Assembly (NCBI GenBank): GCA_905221605.1
Contig: CAJNDS010000557.1
Location: 1,402,579-1,466,578, forward strand
Length of the DNA stretch: 64,000 bases
Source of the DNA: Symbiodinium natans
Taxonomy: Eukaryota; Sar; Dinophyceae; Suessiales; Symbiodiniaceae
Reading direction: 5' to 3'
Shown here piece by piece: positions 29,420-40,690 of the stretch (positions are counted from its first letter, which is position 1; the number at the start of each line of letters is the position of its first letter). The translations under genes were made by a program, and so were the position numbers. The notes under the pieces are model-generated. The model searched no databases. It saw only the letters and a list, made by a program, of their open reading frames with translations, and was not told the origin of the DNA.

Positions 29420-30393
29420 GCAGAGGACTCGGCAGTAGCTGGGGATGGGTCTAGGGTTTGTAGGGTTGAGGGTTTAGAGTTTAGGGTTCTAGGGTTCTAG
29501 CATTCTAGGGTTCTAGGGTTAGGGGTTTCGGGGCCAGGGTTTCGGGTTCGGATAGGGGCGGGTTTGGGGTTGGTAGGGTTCAGGGTTTGGGTTCGTAGGG
29601 TTTAGGGTTCAGGGTTCAGGGTTCTAGGGTTTAGGGTTTCGGGTTTAGGGTTTAGGGTGTGGGAATGGGTTTCGGGCGCATAGGGTTCATAGGGTCTAGG
29701 GCTCAGGGACATTTAGGGTCAGCAATGCATAGGGCCATGTGGGGTCTCTAGGGTATTAGGGTTCTCAGTTTTGAGTTTGAGTGTTTTGCTTTTTGCTGCT
29801 TAACGGATGTGTCAGCATGGGGGCTGGAAGTGCTCAGACAATGACAGATGCGTTGCTTGCGTGCGACATGACGGGTGATCTACTTGAGCAAGAGTCTCAT
29901 CTTCTTGATTTTGAGAAGGGTTTAGGGTTGAGGGTGTAGGGGCTCCATCTTCGGTATGAGGACCTGCATGACGTCATCATACCGGCAGTATTCCAGGGAT
30001 TTCTAAGTCCCTCTGAGTCGCATATCATGCGGGGATCAGCAACCTCAAAACAAGTAGTATGTAGGCAGGATTTGAGCGCGTGTCTGGCTGGCACGTAGTG
30101 CAGCGTTGAGGTTCGGAGGACGTGGTTAGCAAGGTTGGGTTTCAACAGTTGAAAGTCGCAGACTTTAGGGTGTCGACGTTTTTCAACACAGGCCCCGTAT
30201 GGCAACGCCGAACGTTGTCATCCCCGTCATCTTCAGACTGGTACCGAAAGCCCTAAATCCCTGAAACTTCAACTCCCTAAACTCCCTAAACTCCCTACAT
30301 CCCCTAAGCTTCCTAAACTCCCTAAACTCCCTAAACTCTAAACCCTAAACCCACCTTTAACTGCCCCTATACCCGAAATCCCAAATCGGGAAG
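29420..30393. repeat. Degenerate G-strand repeats and unique DNA
   Basis: GGTTCTAGGG/GGTTTCGGG variants at 29450-29780, unique DNA at 29790-30240, then ACTCCCTAA repeats at 30268-30335 and CCCTAAACCC. No gene. Confidence 0.5.
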
Positions 30394-30436
30394 GACCCTC
30401 GAGACGCTGGCAGCCGCAGTGCTTGCGGCGCAGGAG
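30394..30436 (+). CDS. Exon-like island (TLETLAAAVLAAQED)
   Basis: After TCGGGAAG the frame reads TLETLAAAVLAAQED, and stays open through DPTPIPGHPLP. Ala-rich helix. The donor is uncertain (GA after CAG or GAG). Confidence 0.4.
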
Positions 30437-31953
30437 GACGACCCCACCCCCATCCCCGGCCACCCCCTGCCAACCCTAAACCCTAAACCCTCAACCCTAG
30501 GATAGAGGGTCTGGGTTTGAAGGTTCGGGTAAGTAAGGGAGCAGCCTCTAAGTGTTCTTTTTGTTGGTGGGGGGCGGGTGGGGGGGGGGGAGGGGTAGGG
30601 TTTCACGTTTAGGCTCTGTAGGGTTCTTGCCTTAGGCGTAGGGATAGGGGTTTAGGGTTTATAGGGTGTTTAGGGTTTACAGGGTTTTTGGGGTTTACAG
30701 TGTTTGTAGGGTTTTCAGGGTTTATAGGGTTTACAGGGTGTATGGGGTTTGTGAGTTTTTAGGGTTAATCGGGTTTATAGGGCTCAGTGAGGAAAACCAT
30801 GCTGATAGGCTTTCGTTTTTTTTTTTTTTTGGGGGGGGGGGGGGGGTAGGGTTTAGGGTATAGGGTTTAGGGTTTTACCATGCTCACACCCTCATCGTGA
30901 TTCGTGTAGTGCAGGATTTGGGATCTCAATTTTACGTTTCATGTACGTCGTCGCCAAGGATACCGGACCTTATATCTTACTACCTGTAGTTCTTAGTAGG
31001 ACATTTTGTGATATCACTGAAACCCTAAACCCTAAACCCGAAACCCTAAACCCTAAACCCTCCCCAACTTCCTGCGCTACTGAGATACATCGTGTCTTGG
31101 TGGAGGATGCCCGGAGCACACTGCATTTGCGCAGTTGGCCTGTGACTCGGCGAGGACTTAGGGTTCAGGGTTTACGGCTTAAGGTTTAGGGTTTAAGGTT
31201 TAGGGTTTAGGGTATAGGGTTTCGGGTTTAGGGTTTAGGGTTAAAAGTTTATACGGCTTAGGGATATGTGGCGGAGCTCGGGTCGCGACCTGAACCCTAC
31301 CTGCAACCCCCTAAAGCCTACCACTGACGAAGGTCCGAACCCTTCAACATTTGCAGGAGTTGCACGGCTCCCCGCGTGGAACAGTCTAACCCGCCCCTCC
31401 CCCTCAAAAAAACAAACGCATGACCCAGCGCCCAGCACCAGGTTCAAGCAATGCCCTTCAGCTTCAAGCCTTGTATTGAGGGGCACGAGGAGGCTTATAT
31501 AGTCCCTATATGCCTAAGTAGCCCCCATAAACAACCCCTCAGGTCCCTTATAAGGGTCCCCCCCTTTAGTCCCTTGATTATAGAGCAGGGGAGACGTGTT
31601 AGGTACGCGCCGGCTTTGGGGGGCTAGAGGGTTGTCCCTCAGAACGACTAGGCTACTTTTCGCTCTGCTTGGCATGGGTTTTCAGGGCTTTAGGCTAGGG
31701 TTAAGGGTTGGGGTTTAGGGCTTAGGGTTTAGGGTTATGAGGGGTTTCGGAATTAGGGTTGGTTCCAGGCTGAGGGGTATCCTGTTTGGGGGGTACCCTG
31801 TTTGGGAACTGCCTTTCTGACTCAGCCCAGAGTAGGTAGTGCTTTGCAGACGTCAGACTTTAGTGTAGCTAAACCCTGAACCCTGAACCTAAACCCTAAA
31901 CCCTAAACCCTAAACCCCAAACCCTAAACCCTAAACCCTAAACCCTGCTGCAG
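30437..31953. repeat. Repeat stretch with T-run/G-run and a dispersed element
   Basis: TTTACAGG/GTTTATAGG degenerate repeats at 30640-30780, a T run followed by a G run at 30813-30846, CCCTAAA at 31020-31062, TTTAGGG at 31185-31240. Positions 31493-31576 match the repeat in the LicD intron. CCCTAAA array 31880-31947 leads into the next island. Confidence 0.5.
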
Positions 31954-32040
31954 GTGGTATCCCTCCTTCAACTAACTGAAGCCCTGGCAGACGCGGCGCT
32001 GCGTCACCAGCAACCCGGCCGAGCATTTTTTCGTGCTAAA
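31954..32040 (+). CDS. Exon-like island (VVSLLQLTEALADAALRHQQ)
   Basis: A CCCTAAA array runs to CCCTGCTGCAG, the first AG after the array. The frame reads VVSLLQLTEALADAALRHQQ-PGRAFFRAK. It is helical-repeat style and one of the clearest acceptor contexts in the window. The donor side is undecided. Confidence 0.5.
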
Positions 32041-32409
32041 CCTAAAGCTCCATGTTTAGGGTTTAGGGTTTAGGGTTTAGGGTTTAGGGTTTAGGGTTTA
32101 GGGATGTACGCCCTGAATCCTTGAAGCCTTTGAACCTTGAAGTCCGAGCCCAAGCAGCTTAACGGTAGCCTCAAACCTAAACCCTAAAACCTAAACCCGA
32201 AACCTCAAGTTTCCGAGTCCCAGTGCCCTTATGAGGAGGAGCTGCTTTCAAAATGCCAGCCGGAGGCTTACAACCCCCCCCCCCCCAAAAAAAAAAAAAA
32301 AAAACAATAAATAGATAAATATGTATACATATATATATATATATATATATATATGAGGCAGGGACCTCTCTGTATAATGTGATGATTTCCCCTTGGTTCA
32401 AAGCCCGGA
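32041..32409. repeat. Telomere-like array plus C-run/A-run and AT microsatellite
   Basis: TTTAGGG array 32054-32103. C run then A run at 32273-32303, (AT)n at 32327-32355. The segment 32356-32395 resembles, inverted, 36020-36060. A short island at 32220-32270 reads QCPYEEELLSKCQPE. Confidence 0.55.
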
Positions 32410-33022
32410 GAGAGGCCCAAACTATCTAGATCGTTTAGATAGTTTGGGGCCACCAGGGGGGAGGCCCAAACTACCCAAACTATCTAAACTATCTAAACTA
32501 TCTAAACCCCCCTCCTGGGTTTAGATAGTTTAGATACTTTGGGGCCACTAGGGGAGGCCCAAATTTTCTAAACCATCCAACTCTCTGAACTATCTAAACC
32601 CACCTTCCTGGGTTTAGATAGTTTAGATAGTTTAGATAGTTTAGATAGTTTAGATAGTTTAGATAGTTTAGATAGTTTAGATAGTTTAGGTAGTTTAGGT
32701 AGTTTAGGTAGTTTGGGGCCTTCTGGGGGGGGGAGGCCAGGGAAGGGGTTTAGATAGTTTAGATAGTTTGGGGCCCCCCAAAAAAGGCCCAAACTATCTA
32801 AACTATCTAAACTATCTAAACTATCTAAACTATCTAAACTATCTAAACTATCTAAACCCCCCTGGGTTTAGATAGTTTGGATAGTTTAGGTAGTTTGGGG
32901 CCTTTTGGGGGGGAGGCCGGGGAAGGGGTTTAGATAGTTTAGATAGTTTTGGGGGTAGGTTGGGTCCCGGGTGGAGCCCAAAACTACCTAAACTATCTAA
33001 ACTATTTAAGCTATCTAAACCT
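32410..33022. repeat. 9-bp satellite TTTAGATAG in alternating orientations
   Basis: Blocks of (TTTAGATAG)n and its complement (CTATCTAAA)n alternate at least three times, separated by short GC-rich hinges such as TTGGGGCC...AGGCCCAAA. The arrangement makes a series of long palindromes. TTTAGGTAG variants occur. No coding role seen; open frames here are simple KLS/NLS-type repeats. Confidence 0.85.
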
Positions 33023-33089
33023 AAATTACGAGCCCGATCTCGACTCTTCAGAAGATGACAAGCTCATGACCGCATCGGCTATGTTGATG

Positions 33090-33652
33090 TGCAGGGGTTT
33101 GAAGCAATGAGCTGGGGGAGGTGGAGTGCACGACTGCAAGATTTCAGCCCCCAACCTCTTCCCCCCACATAATAGTGGGGGATCACTGGATTCAGGGCAG
33201 CTGCGCTTGGGAGCACCCGGCGTAGGGAGGGGGGGGTGTCGGACGGGCATGGCCATGTCTGGCGCCCACGACCTCGGCGCGCTGCAGGGGTTTGAAGCAA
33301 TGAGCTGGGGGAGGTGGGGGAGGTGGAGTGCACGACTGCAAGATTTCAGCCCTCAACCTTTTCCCCCCACATAATAGTGGGGGATCGCTGGATTCGCGCT
33401 TGGGAGCACCCGTAGGGAGGGGGGGGTGTCGGACGGGCATGGCCATGTCTGGCGCCCGCGACCTCGGCGCGCTGCAGAGGTTTGAAGCAATGAGCTGGGG
33501 GAGGTGGAGTGCACGACTGCAAGATTTCAGCCCTCAACCTCTTCCCCCCACATAATAGTGGGGGATCACTTGATTCAGGGTAGCTGCTGCGCTCGGGAGC
33601 ACCCGTCATAGGGAGGGGGGGGTGTCGGACGGGCGTGGCCATGTCTGGCAAC
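33090..33652. repeat. Three tandem copies of a ~190-bp repeat
   Basis: Copies begin at about 33098, 33291 and 33481 (TTTGAAGCAATGAGCTGGGG). Each contains a CCCCCCACATAATAGTGGGGG hairpin-like motif and a GGCATGGCCATGTCTGG block. Small indels separate the copies. It is a minisatellite without recognised coding function. Confidence 0.85.
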
Positions 33653-35660
33653 CGCGAGAACGTGGAGGTCTCGGGGGGGCCCTAAAGTGGTTGGAAATTG
33701 TCTAATTTTCGTGTAAAGCAGGTTTTTTCGATCTTTATTAATTAAGAACTGTTTTTTTTTTAGATAATATGTTGTTCGTTATTTCTTTGTACTTCTCCTC
33801 TAGGTTTGTAGCTGTTTGTTCTTAAATGTGTGCAAGCAAGACAACAACGTGTACAACAGCCTTTTATCTGTTGAATATATATATATATGTATATATATAT
33901 CTCCACACATGTAGGGTTGTCGCTCGCAAGCAATCCTGAGCTCAGGTATATACTCGATGTCCACACTGAGTCGGGCCCGGACCTGGGCACTGCAGCTATT
34001 TCTCCTACTGCAACTTACGCAAACAGGAAAAGATCACGTCGAGTGTTTTCGTATATGCCGAAGTTACTCGAGCCAGAGTTGTGTCGTGCTTGCACGTGTC
34101 TTTCATGCGCAAGCTGCTTGTCGGCGCGCCCATAGTTGCTCAAACGGGTTTCCAGCGCTTGTGAACTTGTGTCCAGCTGTACACTGTACACGAGGCAGGG
34201 ACGGTGACGTATGCATCTTCTCAGCTGTTGAACTTGAATCTTGAGTGGAGGTCTCGCACTATCTCCAATGTTGCTTTTGGTGCTGTTGCTTCTCCTTCTC
34301 CGCAGCCAGGCCGTTCATTTCTTGGAATGTTTCTGTAAGATGCGCATAAGTGGCTCCAGGGGCGTGCGCCTCGTATGCGCTGCAGCAAGGCAGGATTCGT
34401 GAAGCTGAATGTTCTTGTCAGTTCCGCTGCGCGAGGAATGGAATGCATGACCAGGTGCTTCGCTGCCGCCGCCTGAAAGAAGCTGCCTGCTTCCTAGCTC
34501 TGAAAGCACGCGTGATTACAACGCTGACATGCAGAGTGTGCAAGCATCTTTTCGCCTTGCTGACTTAGGACTTGAAGGTGCTTCCTGCCTGGGCTGTGCC
34601 CTAATGCGTATGGGTGTGTGCAAATGCTGTACACACTGTACAATGCTTCTTCCGCAGGCTAGGATACATGTGTCCTGCTGCACGGCTAAAGCCAAACTGC
34701 GCCGAACAAAAGTCTGGGTCTTGTCAGGATGCTTATTGAAGGGTTGTTGTTTTACTTGAGACCACTGCTCACTTCAAACATCGATCAGGTGGGGTGGTTT
34801 GCACGTGGCATCTGGGCTTGTTTCCCAGCTACTTTAGAAGGCAATCTGAGTGATACAGTCGTTTGAGATGATCACGCCAGACAGGTGTTGCAGAAGTTTT
34901 TGTACGCTATGTACTCAGCTTGCAATGGCAATGAAGACTGCTTGCAAGCAAGCCTTCGTGCATGTGCACTGTCTGTTGGCTTTGTGCTGGGCCAAGGGTC
35001 CTCAATTCTTGCTGAGTCGTCGTGCCTGGGCCATAGTGCGATAGAGGTCAGCAAGTTGTTGAAAGTCTTGTCGGTCCTGCGCGGTCAGTGAGGACAGAAA
35101 CCGGAAGCAGCACACGGAGACCGGCAACACGGTGTCAGGCACCAAGCCGGACAGCCCCAGAGCAGGGAAGTGATTGAGACTTTTGTGTTGTGTGTAGTTG
35201 TTTGCACTTCTCGCTTCGAAGGGTTCGGAGCAGTCTGGAGCTACCGCCGCTAGATATTTTGTATTCTTAACGCATGCGTTGTTGCATGGTCAGCTGACGC
35301 TACTTTAGGTCAATTCTCTGCATTGACTATGTACTTTGTTTTCCTGATCTAGTTCTTGCTGTGAAGTTTCACAATCATTAGTCAGGCGGTCAGGCGTTAT
35401 GTAGTATTGATCTACGACCGGTCGGTATGCGGATTTTCGGGTTGGAGCATTTTCAAGGACCAAACCCAGAAAACCAATGATTGGCAAGTTTTTCGGGGAG
35501 ATGTATTTGAATTTGGGTTTATGGGCCCCACACGCACAAAACAAGGGGGCTGTTTTTTTTGGTGGGTGCGTGGCAGTCTGCCTGTGGGATGTCCTTCAAT
35601 GAACAGAGATTTCGTCGAAAAGTAGCTCGAAAAAGGGTGGTTCTTGTTTTCAGGGTTTAG
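33653..35660. other. 2-kb AT-richer stretch without telomeric motif
   Basis: No TTTAGGG/CCCTAAA units are seen. (AT)n lies at 33877-33900. Several short open frames (34350-34568, 34529-34759, 34885-35091) carry Cys/Leu-rich text broken by stops, which could be a decayed gene or UTR. No domain recognised, and no RNA gene recognised. Confidence 0.4.
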
Positions 35661-36165
35661 GTATGTAGTCAGATGGGCACCTTTTCTCTATACTTTAAGA
35701 GATGCAGATGGGGCTCTTCTCTACACTTTAAGAGATACGTGGGGGGAGAGTGTGTACGAAATATTGGCTGTGGCTCATGAAAGCAACTCTGCCATTTGCC
35801 CTACACAAACGATGGCTCCCAGTCTGCGATGCAAAAAGGCTAATCACCCTAGGTTTCAAAGAGACCCCTTTAGTATGCCCGAATCCCAAACCACTGCCAG
35901 GGCCCAAGCCCAAACCCGTAACCTAAACCCCAATTCCGTGCATCTAAAGCGTACAAATACAAATACGAAAATACATGAGTTATCAGGATTGTGGTTATAC
36001 TAATAGTAATACTTGTATTACCAACAGAGACAATCATCATATCATACATAAAGGTCCCTCGTACGTATATATATATATATTTATATTTATGTATTTTTAT
36101 AAAGCAACAAAAACAACAAAGGCAAGAACAACAACAACATCAACATCAACATCAACATCAACATC

Positions 36166-36200
<35 letters not shown>

Positions 36201-36869
36201 CGCTCCAAGAACCTAAGCTCTTAACCCTCAAGCCCCACCGACACACTCTTAAATCCCTAAAGCCCCAAAGACCCCCAAAGATTGATGACCCGAGACCCTT
36301 CACATCAACTGAGTTGTCTCAGTATGCCTCAACCTCTATGTTTTACATTTCCCAGGGCGGAAGATGCAGTGGAGCTGCGAGCCGTGAACTCGCTGTGGTT
36401 ACTTTTCCGCAGGAGTTGGGTTATGGTCAAGGTTCAGGGTTTAGGGTTCAGGAGTTTAGGGTCTAGAGGGCTCAGGGCTCTTTAGGCTTTAAAAGGCGTT
36501 AGGGGTTCAAGGTTTTTTTTTGAGTTCATGCAGTTTTGAGGTTGGGTCTGGGGTTCTATACAGTCAAGGGCCGTGTTAGAGGCCTGTTTAAGGTTTCGGG
36601 TTTAGGGTTTAGGGTTCAGTGTTTAGGGTTTAGAAACCCTAAAATCTAAACCAGCGCAGATTTTATGACTACCAAATTGGTTTCTCCCGCAAACTCCCTG
36701 TTCGTTGTTTTGCCATAGACAGTACGTTCTTGATTAACACCCTAAACCCCAAACCCTAAACCTGAAACCCCAAGGCCTTCACCCTGCACTGGGGGAAGTA
36801 GGGCTGCGGATTGGGAGTTGTGGGAGGCGGGTGCTTGGTCTCTTCTCTAAGGGTTAGCTTGGCTAGGGA

Positions 36870-36901
<32 letters not shown>

Positions 36902-37117
36902 GGTCTAGGGTTTAGGGTTTAGGGTTTAGGTTTAGGGCTTCTCTCATTCATGTCTGGCGCACTGTCGTGGGGATGCTGCTAGGGCCTGGGGCATAGGGCT
37001 AACAGGGCTTAGGCATTAGGTCCCTAAACCTTCAACACTAAACCCTACACCCTGAACCCTACACCCTGAACCCTACACCCTAAACCCTAAACCCTGAACC
37101 CTGGTTCCCTTGTGCAG
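35661..37117. repeat. Microsatellites and telomere-like repeats
   Basis: Positions 36020-36090 hold an AATCATCA...AGGTCCCTCG block followed by (TA)n. (CAACAT)n/(CAA)n at 36125-36202. TTTAGGG variants at 36430-36470 and 36595-36630. GGTTGA repeats at 36868-36905. CCCTACACCCTGAA units at 37040-37100. No gene. Confidence 0.6.
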
Positions 37118-37202
37118 CTGTTTCCCAAGGCGAGCCATTGCCGATCTTGTTGAGACGATGCCTGAAAAGCTGGCTTCTCCGGAGGCGCCATGGAGGGCTT
37201 AG
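37118..37202 (+). CDS. Exon-like island (RAIADLVETMPEKLASPEAP)
   Basis: Acceptor CCCTTGTGCAG. The frame (one base in) reads CFPR-RAIADLVETMPEKLASPEAP-WRA then TAG, the stop being in GCTTAGGG of the following array. It could be terminal or be spliced before the array. Confidence 0.45.
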
Positions 37203-38246
37203 GGTTTACGGTTTAGGGTTTAGGGTTAGGGCCTATAGGGTTTAGGGTTTAGGGCTTAGGGTTTAGGGCTTAGGGTTTAGGGTTTTGGGGTCTGGGCCTA
37301 TTTGGGCTTATATAGGGTTTGGGGTTTTGTGTTAAAAGGGCTTATAGGGTTTGTAGGGTTTGTAGGGTTTGTCGGGTCTAGGGTTCAGGGCTTATAGGGC
37401 TTGTAGGATTTAATCGGGTTTACACGGTTTATCGGGCTTATAGGGTTCATAGGGCTTATGTCAGGGGTATAGCAGGAGTTGAGGATTTAGGTTTTTCGGG
37501 TTGGGGATAAAGGGTTGACATTCTCCAGGCATATAAAGAAAAGCGCAGCCCTTAGAGCGAATCCTTCTCTTAAGGGGTTCGGGGGTTTGGGTCTAGGGTT
37601 TCGGGTTTAGGGTTCCGCGTTGTTGTGCGCCTTTTCCGACACGCAACGCAGCCTCAATGCTGAGGCGCGAGCCGAATGATAATCATTAGTAGCTGTACCA
37701 GAGATTCATGAACACCAGCACCAGCTATTGGGTGAAATGCATTTTGCCATGGATCAAGCCTAGCTTCCTCTCGTGGTTTGTGAAATCATTCTAGAAGAGG
37801 TGGACGGGTCAGGATGCGCCCCACAGCTTGTCCCAGCCACGGGCAGGTGAAAGCTTTGTTATTCATCCTGGTAGCCCACGGGCCGGTCAGGCTGTCTTTA
37901 GCAAGTTTGTCTGACTACCCTCTATAATACCAAGTTTTTTCGGATGACTTTTTGTTTTTAGGGTTTGTGTTTAGGGTTCAGGGTTTACGCTGTAAGGCTT
38001 GAGGCCCTGAGCTCCAGGAATCTTAAAGGCTGGAAAGCTTCAGGCCTTGAGGTCCTAAAGGCTTGAGGCCCTGAGGGCGGTTCCCCCACCCCCCCTTCCC
38101 CCCCAATGCGTTTATAGAGGGTCCCAAATTTGTTTGGGGGGGGGGGGGGGCCCGTACTAAAGACAGTGCAACATTAAACCCCCAAAACCCTAAACCCTAA
38201 ACCCTAAAACCGCGTTATGCTGCAGCCCGAAGCCTAACTCCTGGAG
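37203..38246. repeat. Telomere-like repeats and unique DNA
   Basis: TTTAGGG and GGTTTGTAG variants to 37470, unique DNA 37620-37950, G tract 38138-38150, CCCTAAA units 38180-38210. No gene. Confidence 0.5.
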
Positions 38247-38286
38247 GCTGTGCGCTTTGCTGCCGCGTTCCCTGGCGGCCCTCCAG
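38247..38286 (+). CDS. Exon-like island (AVRFAAAFPGGPP)
   Basis: After CTCCTGGAG the frame reads AVRFAAAFPGGPP, with donor CCAG|GTCCTA (GT). The frame stays open downstream (GPNYQPRCEEFFQGD), so the exon may be longer. CCCTAAA units before, G-rich after. Confidence 0.45.
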
Positions 38287-38637
38287 GTCCTAACTACCAA
38301 CCAAGATGCGAGGAGTTCTTTCAGGGTGATAGGGTTTTGGGGTTTTGGGTTTATGGTTTAGGGTTCTTTTGGGGCATTAGGGTTTTAGGGTTTAGGGGCA
38401 TTTAGGGGTGCTCTTTGCCGTGAAGCTGTTAGGGTTTAGGGCGCTGGGTCTTGCAGGGCTTCGAGTAGTAGGTTTTTCGGGTGCTGGGACACCCAAACTC
38501 CATTAGACGGCCTGAGGGCTCAATACAGGTCTACGGGCAGGGTCTTCGGATGTACAGCCGACGGTCGACCCCCGAAACCCTAAACCCTAGCCCTAAACCC
38601 TAAACCCCAAACCCCAAACCCTAAACCCTAAACTCAG

Positions 38638-38738
38638 CCCCGGCTTTCTGAGGCTGCACAGCCTCCCAGGCTTCTTGGAGTTCGCTCGTCGCACTGCCGA
38701 GGACGGGCAATCACCAGTAGACATCCGAGCGTTCAGAG
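38638..38738 (+). CDS. Exon-like island (GFLRLHSLPGFLEFARRTAE)
   Basis: The CCCTAAA cluster ends in CTCAG. The frame reads GFLRLHSLPGFLEFARRTAE-DGQSPVDIRAF, with GC donor (AGAG|GCTTAG). About 100 bases with good protein-like composition. A TTTAGGG array follows at once. Confidence 0.5.
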
Positions 38739-40025
38739 GCTTAGCTAGGCTTAGGGTTTAGGGTTTAGGGTTTAGGGTTTAGGGTTCAGGGTTGAGGGTT
38801 TAGGGGTTAGGGTGTAGAGTTTAGGGTTCCTAGAAATTTGTGGATACATCATCTCGAGTTGTTCTGGCCTCTTTCTCGGGACGATAGGGGAATGTTGTAG
38901 ACAAAGCTACTTCGGCTCTGTAGCATCCTAAACCGTAACCCCTAAACCGTAAACCTTAAACCCAACCCTAAACCCTGAACCTTAAACCCTACGCCCTAAA
39001 CCCTAAACCAGCAGCTGGGGCTTTGCCATGTCGGGTTCGACTGTAGGTTCTTCCACCTTCGGCACTTCACCTCTGGTATTCTACGAACTCTAGATCCCCC
39101 CCTAAACCCTAAACCCTAAACCCTAAACCCTAAACCCTAAACCCCGGGACCAAACGGTTCCTACAGCGTACCTGGGGTTTGTGTTTAGGGTATACAGTGT
39201 CTTCAGGGTTTAAAGGGTTCAGATAGTGTTAAGAGGGTTTACAGGGTTCATAGGTTCATAGGCTTAATAGGGTTTATAGTAGGGTTCATAAGGTGCAGGG
39301 TTTGGGGTCTACCTAAGCTCAATGTGCATGGAAGGCCGTGGGCCGAAGTGCTCGTCCGCTTTCACTTCGTGACGGGACGATGATGCTGGGGCTTGTTTTG
39401 TTGTCTCAAGCTTGTGTTTCTTTGGGGGGGCGAAGGGGGGGAGATATAGGATTTAGGGTTAGACCTGATTAGGTTTTAGGGGTTTAGGGTTTAGAGAGCG
39501 GGCTGGTACAGTCTTGGATCTGAGGTCGGGCACCCGAACCGTAGAAGCACTGGGCAAGGATCCCATACACCATCCTCTTCTCTTGGGTGCTGCTAGAGCC
39601 CCAAATTCTAAACTAAACCCGAAACCCCAAAGTTTCAGACTGAGCCTGTCCGTTCACCCGAAACCCCAAGAACATGTCCAAGACCCAGTACAGAAGTACA
39701 GGGCTTCATACGCCAGCTCTTTATCCTAAGAGTTAAAGCCCTCAACCCAAAACCCCTGGCCCTAAATCCGGACCTGATACGTAGCTTGCTGCCAAAATTG
39801 CTCGGGCTTTGAAAGGTAACTCCCAATGGCAAGAATATCCAAGGCAGACCTATACACGAATATGCATGTACATCTACATATCTATGTACGCACACACACA
39901 CACACACACACACATCTCAATCGGACGGAGAGATCCACAACCGAATGGCAAAAAAGCCGAAACCCTAAACATCCCTACACCCGAAACCCTAAGCCCTAAA
40001 CCCTAAACCCTAAGCCAGACACAAG
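38739..40025. repeat. Telomere-like repeats, AC microsatellite
   Basis: TTTAGGG 38752-38800, CCCTAAA 38985-39008 and 39105-39145, (AC)n 39890-39913, CCCTAAA 39990-40012. A frame at 39514-39729 is open but unsupported. Confidence 0.5.
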
Positions 40026-40096
40026 GATGCTCGGAACCTTGCAGCAGCTGGAGTTGCGCGAGGCCCTAGTTGTCGGAGGGCTTCGCGCAGGGACAG
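40026..40096 (+). CDS. Exon-like island (MLGTLQQLELREALVVGGLR)
   Basis: Acceptor CAGACACAAG, frame MLGTLQQLELREALVVGGLR-AGT, donor ACAG|GTGTAT (GT). A second frame is also open. CCCTAAA units lie before it. Confidence 0.45.
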
Positions 40097-40266
40097 GTGT
40101 ATAAGCCCGGATCCCCTCGGGGTTAAACCTACAACCCTAAACCCTGAACCCTAAACCCTAAACCCTAAACCCTAATACAAACCCTAAACCCTAAACCCCA
40201 AACCCTAAACCCCTAAACCCCTGAAACCCCTAAACCCTAAACCTAAACCTTTTGACAAGTGAGCAG
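40097..40266. repeat. Short presumed intron, CCCTAAA units
   Basis: GTGTATAAG start, then CCCTAAA/CCCCTAAA units to the acceptor AGTGAGCAG. About 170 bases, one of the shortest gaps between islands. Confidence 0.45.
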
Positions 40267-40332
40267 GCGGCTCTCTGGAAGCCCCTCCTTTGGCAGCTTC
40301 ACCGCGCAGCCGAAAAGGACACGGACGTTCGT
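40267..40332 (+). CDS. Exon-like island (AALWKPLLWQLHRAAEK)
   Basis: Acceptor GTGAGCAG, frame AALWKPLLWQLHRAAEK then DTDVR. A GA donor is possible at AAG|GACACG (exon end 40317). Helical. A TTTAGGG array follows. Confidence 0.5.
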
Positions 40333-40690
40333 CTAGGATTTAGGGTTTAGGGTTTAGGGTTTCGGGTTTAAGGTTTAGGGTTTAGGGTTTAGGGTTTAGG
40401 GCTAGGGGTCCAGGGTTTCAGGGGCTTAGGAGTCTAGGGTTCAGGATGAGGGAACCATGGCGGAGTGCTTCGGCTTGTGTGGCCCTAACAACCCTGAACA
40501 AAACCTGCTCCGGCCCTTGAAGCCACCGTCCTTGCACCTCCCTAAACCCTAAACCCTAAACCCTAAACCCTAAACCCTAAACCCTAAACCCTAAACCCTA
40601 AACCCTAAACCCTAAACCCTAAACCCTAACCCTAAACCCTAAACCCTAAACCCTACTCCTGAAGAACAGAGGAGCCGTGGTCCCCTGCAG
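40333..40690. repeat. Presumed intron: TTTAGGG array then CCCTAAA array
   Basis: TTTAGGG units 40338-40402 at the left; an almost pure CCCTAAA array 40543-40653 at the right, then CCCTGCAG. This is the clearest single example of the G-start/C-end intron architecture. Confidence 0.65.

Noticed and set aside
32568-32792. KLS-repeat open frame
   Set aside because: It is the direct translation of the 9-bp satellite.
36097-36303. Poly-Val/Asp frame
   Set aside because: Translation of the (CAACAT)n/(CAA)n microsatellite.
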